Assembly: GCA_963974125.1 (NCBI GenBank)
Contig: CAXBCH010000002.1
Span: 1 to 64,000, forward strand
Reading direction: 5' to 3'
From: Haliea sp963974125
Lineage (GTDB): Bacteria > Pseudomonadota > Gammaproteobacteria > Pseudomonadales > Halieaceae
Length of the DNA: 64,000 bases
Position 1 is the stretch's first letter. Every line of letters begins with the position of its first letter. A program made the position numbers and the translations under genes. Shown piece after piece: positions 26,204 through 35,654 of the stretch. Under the pieces are notes generated by a model, which did not search any database, had not been told where the DNA came from, and was given only the letters and a program-made list of their open reading frames with translations.

Positions 26204-27727
26204 ATGTGCGGGCTGGTTGGACTGGTAGGCAAGGGCGATGTCGGGCCAGATATTTATGACGCGCTGACGGTGCTGCAGCACCGCGGCCAGGATGCGGCAG
26301 GCATCATGACCTGTCGCGGTGGTCGCTTCAATCAGCGCAAGAGTGAAGGCCTGGTGCGGGACGTGTTCCGGCAGGATCACATGCAGCGGCTCAAGGGTCC
26401 CATGGGCATTGGCCACGTGCGCTACCCCACGGCAGGCAGCTCCGGGCCGGCACTGGCGCAACCGTTCTACGTCAACTCTCCCTACGGCATCGCCCTGGCC
26501 CACAACGGCAACCTGACCAATTCCGATCAGCTGACCCGGGAGCTGTTCCAGGACGACCTGCGCCACCTTAACACCGACTCCGACTCCGAAGTGCTGCTCA
26601 ACGTTTTCGCCCACGAACTGCAGACCCTGGGCAAACTCAGCCCCGGTGCCGATGACATTTTCCAGGCGGTAAGCGCGGTGCACCGGCGCTGTCGCGGCGG
26701 CTATGCCGCGGTGGCCCTGGTGGTGGACTACGGCGTGGTCGGTTTCCGCGATCCCTTCGGCATCCGCCCGCTGGTGGTGGGGCAGCGCGAGACGCCTGAC
26801 GGCAACGAGTACATGCTCGCCTCCGAGAGTGTAGCGCTAGATGTCCTCGGCTTTCGCCTGATCGACGACGTCGCGCCCGGGGAAGCGGTTTTTATCGACG
26901 CCAATGGCAAGCTGCACCGGCGCCAGTGCGCCGACAACCCGCAGCTCAGTCCCTGCATCTTCGAACACGTGTACTTTGCGCGCCCGGATTCCCTGATGGA
27001 CGGCGTGTCCGTGTACAAGACCCGGATGCGCCAGGGCGAGGCCCTGGCCCGCAAGATCCTGCGCCTGCGCCCCGACCACGACATCGACGTGGTGATTCCC
27101 ATCCCGGATACCAGCCGCATTGCCGGTCAGGCGCTGGCGTCCGACCTGGGGATCAAATTCCGCGAAGGTTTCATGAAAAATCGCTATATTGGCCGCACTT
27201 TCATCATGCCGGGTCAGAACCAGCGCAAGAAATCCGTGCGCCAGAAGCTGAACCCGGTGCCGCTGGAGTTCGACGGCAAGAACGTCATGCTGGTGGACGA
27301 CTCGATCGTGCGCGGTACCACCTGTCGCCAGATTATCCAGATGGCGCGAGATGCCGGCGCCGCCAAGGTGTATTTCGCCTCCGCCGCGCCGCCGGTGCGC
27401 TATCCGAATGTGTATGGTATCGACATGCCGTCGGCGAGTGAGTTGATTGCCCACAACCGCAGCGTGGACGAGGTTTGCGAGTTGATCGGCGCCGACTGGC
27501 TGGTATACCAGGATCTCGAGGATCTGGTGCAGTGTTCCCGCTCCGGCAACAGGCAAACCTCTGGCTTTGACTGCTCCGTGTTCAACGGTGAGTACCTTAC
27601 CGGCGATGTCGACCGCGCCTATCTCGACCGCATCGAAGCCCTGCGCAACGACGACGCCCAGACCCAGAGCCGCACCCAGTTGCTGGCCGAGGGCACGGTG
27701 GTCGGCATCCACAACGACGCCAGCTGA
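26204..27727 (+). CDS. purF: Amidophosphoribosyltransferase
   Basis: PurF makes 5-phosphoribosylamine from PRPP and glutamine, the first committed step of purine synthesis. The Ntn-type glutaminase nucleophile is Cys2 (MCGLVGLVG), exposed after Met removal, with no propeptide. LQHRGQDAAGI and GHVRYPTAGSS form the glutamine site; VMLVDDSIVRGTT is the PRPP loop. The 507 residues match the E. coli length. metZ begins six bases downstream. Confidence 0.98.
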   Translation: MCGLVGLVGKGDVGPDIYDALTVLQHRGQDAAGIMTCRGGRFNQRKSEGLVRDVFRQDHMQRLKGPMGIGHVRYPTAGSSGPALAQPFYVNSPYGIALAHNGNLTNSDQLTRELFQDDLRHLNTDSDSEVLLNVFAHELQTLGKLSPGADDIFQAVSAVHRRCRGGYAAVALVVDYGVVGFRDPFGIRPLVVGQRETPDGNEYMLASESVALDVLGFRLIDDVAPGEAVFIDANGKLHRRQCADNPQLSPCIFEHVYFARPDSLMDGVSVYKTRMRQGEALARKILRLRPDHDIDVVIPIPDTSRIAGQALASDLGIKFREGFMKNRYIGRTFIMPGQNQRKKSVRQKLNPVPLEFDGKNVMLVDDSIVRGTTCRQIIQMARDAGAAKVYFASAAPPVRYPNVYGIDMPSASELIAHNRSVDEVCELIGADWLVYQDLEDLVQCSRSGNRQTSGFDCSVFNGEYLTGDVDRAYLDRIEALRNDDAQTQSRTQLLAEGTVVGIHNDAS

Positions 27728-27733
27728 GGCCCC

Positions 27734-28933
27734 ATGAGCAACCAGAGCGACGACCCGCTGGCGGCTGCCAAACCCGACACCCTCGCCATTCGCGCGGGGA
27801 TTCACCGGACCGCCGAGGGCGAGCACTCGGAGCCGATTTTCACCACTTCCAGCTATGTATTTGACTCCGCGGCTGATGCCGCGGCGCGCTTTGCCGGCGA
27901 CAGCCCCGGCAACGTCTACTCCCGTTATACCAACCCCACCGTGCGCAGCTTCGAGGAACGGCTGGCGGCACTGGAAGGCGGGGAGGCTGCGGTGGGCACA
28001 TCCTCGGGCATGGCGGCGATACTCAGCACCTGCATGGCGCTGCTCGCTGCCGGCGATCACGTGCTCTGTTCCCGCGACGTCTTCGGCACCACCACCAACC
28101 TGTTTGCGCGCTATATGGCCAAGTTTGGGGTGGCGGTGGACTTCGTGCCACTGCTGGACCTGGAGCATTGGCAGGCGGCCATGCGCCCGGAAACGAAGCT
28201 GCTGTACATCGAGACGCCCTCGAACCCTCTGTGCGAAGTGGCGGATATTGGCCAGTTGGCGGACCTGGCCCACGCCGGCGGCGCCCTGCTGGTGGTAGAC
28301 AACTGTTTTTGTACTCCGGCCCTGCAGCGGCCACTGGAACTGGGCGCGGACATCGTTATCCATTCCGCCACCAAGTACCTGGACGGCCAGGGCCGTTGTG
28401 TCGGCGGTGCGGTGGTTGGCTCCCGGGCACTGATGAATGAGATGGTTGTCTTCATGCGCACCTGTGGGCCCACCATGAGCGCATTCAATGCCTGGGTGTT
28501 CCTGAAAGGGCTGGAGACCCTGCGTCTGCGCATGGAGGCGCATTCGCGCTCGGCGCTGGATCTGGCCCGCTGGTTGCAACAGCAGCCCCAGGTACGCCAG
28601 GTCTACTATGCGGGCCTGCCGAGCCACCCCGGTCACGCCCTGGCCAGCCGCCAGCAGCGGGCCTTCGGCGGAGTGCTGTCGTTTGAAGTCCACGGCGACC
28701 GCGAGGCGGCCTGGCGTTGTATCGACGCCACCCGCATCATGTCGCTGACGGCCAATCTCGGAGATGCCAAGACCACGATCGTGCATCCCGGCACCACCAC
28801 CCACGGCCGTCTGACACCGGACCAGCGTGCGGAGGCGGGCATCAGTGACAGCCTCATCCGTATCGCCGTGGGACTGGAGGATGTGGAAGACCTGCGCGCG
28901 GACCTGCAGCGCGGGCTGGAAGCGGTTGGCTGA
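27734..28933 (+). CDS. metZ: O-succinylhomoserine sulfhydrylase
   Basis: MetZ is a PLP enzyme of the Cys/Met metabolism family that makes homocysteine directly from O-succinylhomoserine and sulphide. The PLP lysine is in HSATKYLDGQGR. TSSYVFDSAADAAARFAG and the YSRYTNPTV motif bind substrate and cofactor phosphate. The protein has 399 residues. The purF-metZ adjacency is characteristic of Pseudomonas-type genomes, where direct sulfhydrylation replaces transsulfuration. Confidence 0.95.
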   Translation: MSNQSDDPLAAAKPDTLAIRAGIHRTAEGEHSEPIFTTSSYVFDSAADAAARFAGDSPGNVYSRYTNPTVRSFEERLAALEGGEAAVGTSSGMAAILSTCMALLAAGDHVLCSRDVFGTTTNLFARYMAKFGVAVDFVPLLDLEHWQAAMRPETKLLYIETPSNPLCEVADIGQLADLAHAGGALLVVDNCFCTPALQRPLELGADIVIHSATKYLDGQGRCVGGAVVGSRALMNEMVVFMRTCGPTMSAFNAWVFLKGLETLRLRMEAHSRSALDLARWLQQQPQVRQVYYAGLPSHPGHALASRQQRAFGGVLSFEVHGDREAAWRCIDATRIMSLTANLGDAKTTIVHPGTTTHGRLTPDQRAEAGISDSLIRIAVGLEDVEDLRADLQRGLEAVG

Positions 28934-28954
28934 CACAGCCCCGGGAGTGTAGAC

Positions 28955-29884
28955 ATGGAGATACAGGCCGCAATTGACAGCGCGGTGGAGGAAGTGGGCA
29001 CCGTGCTGCTGGGCAAGCAAGCACAGGTGCGCCTGGCGCTGTGCTGTCTACTGTCCCGCGGCCACCTGCTGATCGAGGACCTGCCGGGCATGGGCAAGAC
29101 CACGCTCTCCCACGCCCTCGCGGAAGTGCTGGGGCTATCCTACAAGCGGGTCCAGTTCACCAGCGACCTGCTGCCGGCCGACATTCTGGGCGTCTCGGTC
29201 TACAATCGCAACGATGCCAGCTTCAGCTTCCATCCCGGCCCCATCTTTACCCAGGTACTGCTGGCCGACGAGATCAATCGCACGACCCCGCGCACCCAGA
29301 GCGCGCTGCTGGAGGCCATGGCCGAGGGCCAGGTGACCATCGAGGGTGAGACCCGGTCGCTGCCGGAACCGTTTTTCGTGATTGCCACCCAGAACCCGAT
29401 CCACCAGTCCGGCACCTACCCGCTGCCCGAGAGCCAACTCGACCGCTTCCTGATGCGGCTGCAGCTTGGGTACCCGGATCCACAGGCGGAGCGACAGATG
29501 TTCCTCAGCAAGCACTCCGGCCAGTTCAGCACCGCGCCGCTGCGCCGCTGCCTGACACCGGAGCAATTGCGCGAGTTTCGGGCAGCGGTAGCCGAGGTGC
29601 ATGTCGCAGAAACCCTGCTGGACTACCTGCAGCGCCTGGTGGCGTTTACCCGCCAGAGCCGGGAGTTCGCCGTCGGCCTGTCGCCGCGGGGGGCGCTCGC
29701 CCTGCTGGACTGTGCCCGCACCTGGGCCTTCATGGATGGCCGCAGCCACGTGGTCCCGGAGGACCTGCAGGCAGTACTGGCGGCGGTGGCCGGCCATCGC
29801 CTGGTACCCAGCGGCGACTACGCCGGTGACGGCCAGGCGCTGGTGGATCTGCTGCAGCGCAGCGTGGACGTGATAGGGCGCTGA
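28955..29884 (+). CDS. MoxR-family AAA+ ATPase
   Basis: This 309-residue MoxR-type AAA+ ATPase has Walker A in EDLPGMGKTTLSHAL (residues about 44-58) and Walker B in LLADEINRTTPRTQSALLEAM. The conserved TQNPIHQSGTYPLPESQLDRF includes sensor 1 and the arginine finger. MoxR proteins act as chaperone-like remodelers of partner proteins, often with VWA proteins. Here it is followed by a DUF58 protein and a transglutaminase, a conserved trio of unclear cellular role. Confidence 0.93.
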   Translation: MEIQAAIDSAVEEVGTVLLGKQAQVRLALCCLLSRGHLLIEDLPGMGKTTLSHALAEVLGLSYKRVQFTSDLLPADILGVSVYNRNDASFSFHPGPIFTQVLLADEINRTTPRTQSALLEAMAEGQVTIEGETRSLPEPFFVIATQNPIHQSGTYPLPESQLDRFLMRLQLGYPDPQAERQMFLSKHSGQFSTAPLRRCLTPEQLREFRAAVAEVHVAETLLDYLQRLVAFTRQSREFAVGLSPRGALALLDCARTWAFMDGRSHVVPEDLQAVLAAVAGHRLVPSGDYAGDGQALVDLLQRSVDVIGR

Positions 29885-29892
29885 GCCCGGCG

Positions 29893-30885
29893 ATGGCCGC
29901 TTCCGATGAGGCGACAGAGCACGCCACCGAAGCGCCGCGAGGTCGCTTCGGCCGCTGGCTGGAGCGGCGGATTCCGCCGGCCCGTTCGGTGACCCTGGAT
30001 CAGCGCCGGATCTTCATCTTTCCCTCCCTGCCCGGGCTGTTCTTCGTCCTCCTGCTGTTGCTGATCCTGCTCACCGCGATCAACTACCAGAACAACATGG
30101 CCTACGCGGTAGCCTTTCTGCTGGCGACCCTGTTCATTGTCGGCATCCTCCACACCTACGCCAATTTGGCGGGCCTGAGCCTGCACGCGCTCGCTGCCAG
30201 CCCCGCCTTCCCGGGGCAGCAGAGCGAGTTCAGCCTGCGCCTGCAGCGCGGCCGCCGCGCTGCCCACTACGGGCTGCGTCTGGCCTGGCCCCGGGGCGGT
30301 GATGTTGAGGTCAGCCTGGACGACCGCGACAGCGCCGAGCTGCGGCTGTTCGTGCCGGTGGGAAAGCGCGGCTGGCACCACCCGGGGCGCCTGTTGCTGG
30401 AGAGCAGCTACCCGCTGGGGCTGCTGCGCTGCTGGACCTGGGTAGACCTGGACCTGCGGGCGCTGGTCTATCCGCAGCCGCTGACCTCGCCGGAGCTGCC
30501 CGGCACCACCAGCGACAGCCCCGAGGGCGCGGCGGTAGCCGTGGCCGGCAGCGATGACTTCTACGGTTTCCGCGAATATCGGCCCGGGGACTCCCTGCGC
30601 CAGGTGCACTGGAAGGGGCTGGCCAAGGGCCAGGCCCTGCAGAGCAAGCACTATGCCGCGTACACCGATCGCAGCGCCTGGCTGGACTGGGATGCGTTCC
30701 CCGGCATTCCACTGGAGCAGCGCCTTTCCCACCTCTGTTACTGGGCGCTGGCATGCGAGCGCGGCGGCGATGACTACGGTCTGCGCCTGCCCGGAACCGA
30801 AATCCCCCCCGCCCGGGGTGAAGCACAGCTGGAACGGGTGCTGACCGCGCTGGCGCTGTTCGGTATCGGGGGGCAGCGGCTGTGA
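29893..30885 (+). CDS. DUF58 domain membrane protein
   Basis: This 330-residue protein has two adjacent membrane spans near residues 35-90 (FPSLPGLFFVLLLLLILLTA and a second span ending LATLFIVGIL). It ends with the DUF58 signature DFYGFREYRPGDSLRQVHWK near residue 225. DUF58 proteins are VWA-related and accompany MoxR ATPases. The gene overlaps the next by four bases (GTGA). Function is inferred only from context: a partner of the MoxR ATPase and the transglutaminase. Confidence 0.9.
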   Translation: MAASDEATEHATEAPRGRFGRWLERRIPPARSVTLDQRRIFIFPSLPGLFFVLLLLLILLTAINYQNNMAYAVAFLLATLFIVGILHTYANLAGLSLHALAASPAFPGQQSEFSLRLQRGRRAAHYGLRLAWPRGGDVEVSLDDRDSAELRLFVPVGKRGWHHPGRLLLESSYPLGLLRCWTWVDLDLRALVYPQPLTSPELPGTTSDSPEGAAVAVAGSDDFYGFREYRPGDSLRQVHWKGLAKGQALQSKHYAAYTDRSAWLDWDAFPGIPLEQRLSHLCYWALACERGGDDYGLRLPGTEIPPARGEAQLERVLTALALFGIGGQRL

Positions 30886-32906
30886 GTTCGCGCAGCGCTG
30901 CTGTCAGCCTGATTCCCCGCAACGCCCTGGTGTGGATTATCCTCAGCCAGTTCGCGCTGTTGCTGCCGCACCTGGGGCGGTTGCCCGTATGGGTGGTGCT
31001 GGTGTACCTGCTGACGGCAATCTGGCGCCTGCTGGTGTATCAGGGGCGTGTATCCTACCCGGGTCGCTGGCCCCGCATTGCCCTGATCGGCGCCGGTTTC
31101 GCCGCCATCTTCCTGAGCTACGGCAACCTGCTGGGACTGGAGCCCACCGTCGCCCTGCTGCTCACTGCCTTCGCCCTCAAGCTGCTGGAACTGGTCAAGC
31201 GCAAGGACGCCTACGTACTGATCTTTCTCGGTTACTTCATCTGCGTTACCGCCTTCCTGTTTACCCAGGACCTGCTGCTGGTACTGTACTCCCTGTTTAC
31301 CGTGCTGCTGGTTACTACCGCGCTGGTGGCCCTGCACCGGCCCGGTGAGCACCGCTTCCGCCTGAATACCCTGCGCCTGCCGGCACTGATGTTGGCGCAG
31401 GCATTTCCATTGATGCTGGTGCTGTTTTTCCTGTTTCCGCGCATCGGGCCGCTGTGGACCGTGCCGGTGAAGAGTCACGCCGCCAGGACCGGGGTCAGTG
31501 ATTTCATGAAGCCCGGGGATATCTCCAGCCTGAGCCAGTCCGACGAAGTCGCGTTCCGGGTGCAGTTCGAGGGCGACATCCCGCCGCGCGCGGAGCTGTA
31601 CTGGCGCGGGCTGGTGTTCAGTGTTCTCGATGACGGTGCCTGGCGTAGCCTGCGCTATCGCGAGCTGCCGGGGGAAGAGCTGCGGCCGCGGACCGCGGAA
31701 CTGACGGGGCCGGAGCTGTCGTATTCGGTGCTGATGCTGCCCACGCAACAGAATTGGCTCTACAGCCTGCGTTACGCACGCTCGCAGCAACCAGGCGTGA
31801 TGGAGACCCCCGACTTCCGCCTGTATTCGCCGGTCGAGGTTGAGGAGCAGCTGCGCTACACGGTCAGCAGTTGGCCACAGACCCTGCTGGAACCCGAGCT
31901 GTCACCCTGGCGCAGGCGCACGGAGCTGACCCTGCCAGAGAGCGGCAATCCGCGCACTCGTGAGCTGGCCCGGGAGCTATACGCCGGCAGCGCCAACGAC
32001 GCAGCATTTGTGGACGCAGTCCTGGCCCACTTCAATCGCGAAAACTTTGTCTATACCCTGCAGCCACCGCTGCTGACGGCTGCGCAGCCGATGGACCAGT
32101 TTCTGTTCGACACCCGGCGCGGCTTCTGTGAGCACTATGCCCACGCCTTCACCGTAATGATGCGTGCCGCCGGGGTGCCGGCGCGGGTCGTCGCCGGCTA
32201 TCAGGGCGGGGAGATCAACCCGGTCAACGGCACCGTGATCGTGCATCAGTTCGACGCCCACGCCTGGTCCGAAGTGTGGTTGCAGGGACGGGGCTGGGTG
32301 CGGGTGGACCCCACCGGCGCGGTGTCTCCGGATCGGATTGAGCTGGGGCTGGAGGAGGCAGTGGCCGGGGAGGGCAGCTTCCTGGTCAATTCACCGCTGT
32401 CGCCCCTGCGCTATCGCGGGGTCGACTGGGTCAACATGCTGCGGCTGCGCTACGACGCCCTGACCTATCGCTGGCAGAGCTGGGTGGTGGGCTTCGACAG
32501 TGCAGAGCAGTACCGGCTGCTGCAGGATCTGTTCGGCAGCGTGCGCGCACGGACCTTCGTCATCATCGTGCTTGCCAGCGGTGCGCTGGTGCTGGTGCCG
32601 GTGGCCTGGCTGCTGCTGGGGCGGCACCGGCGGCGGCCGCTGGATCCCGCACAGCAGCTGTACCTGGCCTTCTGTGCCCGCCTGGCCCGGCGCGGCCTGG
32701 AGCGCGAGCCTGGTGAAGGGCCGCGGGCATTCTGCCAGCGGGTCGCCACGCTGGACCCGGTGCTGGGTCGCTGGGCGCGGGAGTTTACCGAGGGCTTTGA
32801 ACAGTTGGCCTACGCCGGCAGCGTGCGGGACGACGGTGCCGGCCGGCAACAGCTGCGAGACCTGCGCCTGCAACTGCAGCGGATGCCGGCGCCGGAAAAG
32901 CGCTAA
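30882..32906 (+). CDS. tgpA: TgpA-type membrane transglutaminase
   Basis: This 674-residue protein has an N-terminal block of about five or six membrane spans, then a periplasmic transglutaminase-like domain. The Cys-His-Asp triad is visible: GFCEHYAHAFTVMMRAAG, then FDAHAWSEVWL, then WVRVDPTGA. A further span (FVIIVLASGALVLVPVAWLLL) and a C-terminal DUF4129-like helical tail follow. It resembles Pseudomonas TgpA, an essential periplasmic transglutaminase. It starts at GTG 30882. Its stop overlaps that of the convergent QEGLA gene. Confidence 0.92.
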   Translation: MSSRSAAVSLIPRNALVWIILSQFALLLPHLGRLPVWVVLVYLLTAIWRLLVYQGRVSYPGRWPRIALIGAGFAAIFLSYGNLLGLEPTVALLLTAFALKLLELVKRKDAYVLIFLGYFICVTAFLFTQDLLLVLYSLFTVLLVTTALVALHRPGEHRFRLNTLRLPALMLAQAFPLMLVLFFLFPRIGPLWTVPVKSHAARTGVSDFMKPGDISSLSQSDEVAFRVQFEGDIPPRAELYWRGLVFSVLDDGAWRSLRYRELPGEELRPRTAELTGPELSYSVLMLPTQQNWLYSLRYARSQQPGVMETPDFRLYSPVEVEEQLRYTVSSWPQTLLEPELSPWRRRTELTLPESGNPRTRELARELYAGSANDAAFVDAVLAHFNRENFVYTLQPPLLTAAQPMDQFLFDTRRGFCEHYAHAFTVMMRAAGVPARVVAGYQGGEINPVNGTVIVHQFDAHAWSEVWLQGRGWVRVDPTGAVSPDRIELGLEEAVAGEGSFLVNSPLSPLRYRGVDWVNMLRLRYDALTYRWQSWVVGFDSAEQYRLLQDLFGSVRARTFVIIVLASGALVLVPVAWLLLGRHRRRPLDPAQQLYLAFCARLARRGLEREPGEGPRAFCQRVATLDPVLGRWAREFTEGFEQLAYAGSVRDDGAGRQQLRDLRLQLQRMPAPEKR

Positions 32907-34186
32907 AGCAGGGCGCCGTAATCTGCCTGCAACTGGTCGAAGTTCAGGGAAGCGATAAAGCGCGAGAAGCTCATCCAGGTGGCCAGACCCTGCAGGTCGG
33001 CAAAGTGCGGGGGCACGAAGCGGGGCGCTTCCACCACCCCCTCGTCAATCAGCAGGCGCCAGGTGTGGATGTCCTCGAGGGTGATCTTGCCGCAAAACAG
33101 CACTGGCAGGCTGTCGAGGCGGCCCTCGCTCATGGCCAGGCGAAGGAAATTGTAGGTCTGGACGAAGCCGCGCATGTAGGCCAGGTCCTTGGTGAAGGGC
33201 TTGCCGTCCGGGGTGCTGCCGCGGAACACGCGCATGGCAATGCTCCAGGCATCGTCCTCGCCCATGCCGTGGTCGCGCAGGTAGTGGAACACGTCGACGA
33301 AACTGGCGCCGTCCTCGGCCAGGGTCACCGCCCTGACGCGGTTGATCAGCCGGTACAGGCGCGAGGGGCTGGAGCGCAGGGTCAGGATCTCGGTCAGTAC
33401 CGCGAGTCCCTCCTGGGTAGTGGTGGCGGAGGGTGGGCCCTTGCCGAGAAACGTACAGGCCGGCTGCGCGCCACCGTTCAGGGTGGTACCCAGATGCACC
33501 CAGCCCTCGTGCACTTCCAGCACGTCGATGTCGAGACGATTGAAACGGGCGTCGCTGCGGATCTTCAGGTAGTCGGAGCCGGCGGCGGCATCCGCCGTCA
33601 TCTGGTCGTTGAGCAGGACCCGGATGCCGGCGTCCGGAAATACTTTCAGCAGTCGCTCGTTCAGCATTTCCACCGCTTGCGCGGCGGGAATGTCCTTGGG
33701 CGACTCCTGCATGGAACGGTTTTGCAGCAGATTGGTGAGGGTGTCCTCCATCGCCGTGCCCAGGTCAGCCAGGGTCGGATCGCCGGCGTGGAACACATCC
33801 GAGGCGGATCCGTACAGGTCCACGGAGATGGTGCCGAAATCGGGCTCGCCCCGTGCCTCCAGCATCTGCACTACGCTGCGGTACTCCCGGCACATGCGGC
33901 GCATGATCTGGGCCAGGGGATTGAGCTGGCCCAGCTTGCGGGCGATGTCGCGCTCGATGTCCTGGAATTCCGCGCGCTTGGCAGCGGGTTCGAACTCCAG
34001 GGGATTTTTCTCGCGGTAATAGTCGCGGTCTACACGCGGCAGCTCGCGGCAGCCGCGGGCAAAAAAATCCTTGCGCACGGTACCGCTCCACTTGATCGCG
34101 TCGAGGATGCGGATTGGGCGCTGGGCCAGCACCATGCGCTCGGACAGCTGCCGCACCAGAGCGAGGTAGTCGGGATCGGCACTCAT
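32903..34186 (-). CDS. QEGLA-motif DUF1704 metallopeptidase-like protein
   Basis: This 427-residue protein has the QEGLA sequence (residues 258-262) that names the flavohemoglobin expression-modulating family, DUF1704. A zinc-binding HExxxH motif, HEGWVH, is at residues 226-231, which places it with the MATCAP-type carboxypeptidase fold known from eukaryotic tubulin detyrosination. The bacterial substrate is unknown. It overlaps the GNAT/C39 gene upstream by four bases, so the two are translated as a unit. In other bacteria such pairs go with a RimK-like ATP-grasp ligase; none is visible here. Confidence 0.9.
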   Translation of the reverse strand: MSADPDYLALVRQLSERMVLAQRPIRILDAIKWSGTVRKDFFARGCRELPRVDRDYYREKNPLEFEPAAKRAEFQDIERDIARKLGQLNPLAQIMRRMCREYRSVVQMLEARGEPDFGTISVDLYGSASDVFHAGDPTLADLGTAMEDTLTNLLQNRSMQESPKDIPAAQAVEMLNERLLKVFPDAGIRVLLNDQMTADAAAGSDYLKIRSDARFNRLDIDVLEVHEGWVHLGTTLNGGAQPACTFLGKGPPSATTTQEGLAVLTEILTLRSSPSRLYRLINRVRAVTLAEDGASFVDVFHYLRDHGMGEDDAWSIAMRVFRGSTPDGKPFTKDLAYMRGFVQTYNFLRLAMSEGRLDSLPVLFCGKITLEDIHTWRLLIDEGVVEAPRFVPPHFADLQGLATWMSFSRFIASLNFDQLQADYGALL

Positions 34187-35385
34187 GGCCTGGCCTTGCG
34201 CCGACCCCTGGCCGCCTGTACCACCACCACCGCCCGCAGACGGCTACCGCCGAAGCGGCTCATGGCGGCAAAATCGGCGCGGGCAATGGGCAGGTGCTGG
34301 CAGTCCAGCGGTGCCTTGTTGGCGTCCCGGGCCGCATTCGGGCTGCCGAGGTCATCCAGCTCCGGATCGTGAACATACAGGCAACTGTCATCGTAGCCGG
34401 ACAGTACCACCCAGTGTGGCGCCTTCTTGCTGTCGAGGCGGTAGGTGGAGATCAGGATCAGGATATTGGCACCGGCGTCGAACAGCTCCACCAGTTGTTG
34501 CTGGTCGATGTCCTGGTAGTGAACGGGGATATCGTGGCGGTCGCACTGGACCACGAAAGCGTCGTGGACCAGGCTCATGACCCGTTTCTTGTTTTCGTCG
34601 CGCACGCCCTCGAGGAACAGCGGGCCCACCGTGTTGACCCAGACTTCGCTGCGGAAGCCGCGGGCATTGGCGGCGATGGCCAGGCCCAGGGGATGGCAGC
34701 CGCCGTGGCCGGAAGTCATGAAAATGGTGGTGGCCTGGCGCCAGATGTCGATTTCCTCCAGCGGTGTTGGTTCGTAGCTGCTGTCCAGCCCTGCCATGGC
34801 CATCATCAACGACGCCGGACCGCAGGTGAAAGGCGTGGTCTGCGCCAGCCAGGGAATGGAGTGGGAATCGCCGCCGGGCTCGTAGGGGCGGATACACTTC
34901 TCCATGCGCAGGGCGTCGCCGTGGTCCTCGTAGTAGTCGTGGTAGAGGCCGAACTGGGTATAGCCAAGCTGCTGGTAGAGCGCAATCGCGGCACCGTTGG
35001 TGCTGGCGACTTCCAGGCGCAGGTACAGGGCGCCGGTGGCGCGGGTGTCCAGCTCGGCCTGCTGCAGCAGTCGCCGCGCCAGCCCCAGCCCCTGGTAGTC
35101 TGGCGCCACCGCCAGCGAGTACAGCCGCGCCAGCCGCGTACCCTGGCGCAGCAATACCAGACAGTAGCCGGCAAGGTTGCTACCTTCCCGCGCCACCAGG
35201 AACACGCAATCCTCGCGCCGCAGCCAGCGCTTGAAACTGCGCCGGGACAGGCGGTCGCTGCTGAAACAGGCGCTTTCGATCGCCAGCAGGGCCTCGAGGT
35301 CGGCGGGCAGCGCACGTTCTATGCTGATCCCGGGGCGCGGATCCGAGCGGGCTGTGGCGGGCTGTTTGGCGCTCTGGGCAGGCAT
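34183..35385 (-). CDS. GNAT acetyltransferase fused to C39-like cysteine peptidase (DUF3335)
   Basis: This is a 400-residue fusion. Residues about 20-160 form a GNAT N-acetyltransferase with the acetyl-CoA loop APDYQGLGLARRLLQQAE, like ribosomal-protein acetyltransferase RimI. Residues about 175-390 are a papain/C39-like domain with the nucleophile Cys188 (TPFTCGPASLMMAMAG), His324 (KAPHWVVLSGY) and Asp340 (VHDPEL). The fusion recurs with QEGLA proteins and is thought to process or tag a small peptide. It is the first gene of this two-gene operon and is divergent from speA. Confidence 0.9.
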   Translation of the reverse strand: MPAQSAKQPATARSDPRPGISIERALPADLEALLAIESACFSSDRLSRRSFKRWLRREDCVFLVAREGSNLAGYCLVLLRQGTRLARLYSLAVAPDYQGLGLARRLLQQAELDTRATGALYLRLEVASTNGAAIALYQQLGYTQFGLYHDYYEDHGDALRMEKCIRPYEPGGDSHSIPWLAQTTPFTCGPASLMMAMAGLDSSYEPTPLEEIDIWRQATTIFMTSGHGGCHPLGLAIAANARGFRSEVWVNTVGPLFLEGVRDENKKRVMSLVHDAFVVQCDRHDIPVHYQDIDQQQLVELFDAGANILILISTYRLDSKKAPHWVVLSGYDDSCLYVHDPELDDLGSPNAARDANKAPLDCQHLPIARADFAAMSRFGGSRLRAVVVVQAARGRRKARP

Positions 35386-35521
35386 GTGTTATCCATGGAT
35401 TGAATTCCTTTAATATAGTGCCTGCGGCGGGTGCCTGTCATGGATCGCGTCGGCGCAGGTTGAAAACTACCAAACTGGCGCGGTAGTCTGCTGCCCGGGG
35501 CTGGCCGGTGGGAATTAGCGC

Positions 35522-35549
35522 TTGCGTTTACGCTGCAGCGGCCTAAAAT
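35522..35549 (+). promoter_or_regulatory. Candidate sigma70 promoter of speA
   Basis: TTGCGT (35522-35527) and TAAAAT (35544-35549) are separated by 16 bases, about 105 bases before the speA start. The remaining intergenic DNA (35386-35654) shows no gene and would form the speA leader and the divergent promoter of the peptidase operon. Confidence 0.5.
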
Positions 35550-35654
35550 CGGCGCCGTTTCCACTACTCACACGACTCATGCCAGTTACCAGCAACAGCT
35601 GCACCTGAAGGCACCATTGCCTCCTTGTGCATTGACCCTGAACACGGGAGGATC

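Noticed and set aside
26837..29020. 727-codon minus-strand frame opposite purF and metZ
   Set aside because: It is an antisense shadow of two unmistakable enzymes in GC-rich DNA, with His/Gly/Gln-rich nonsense composition.
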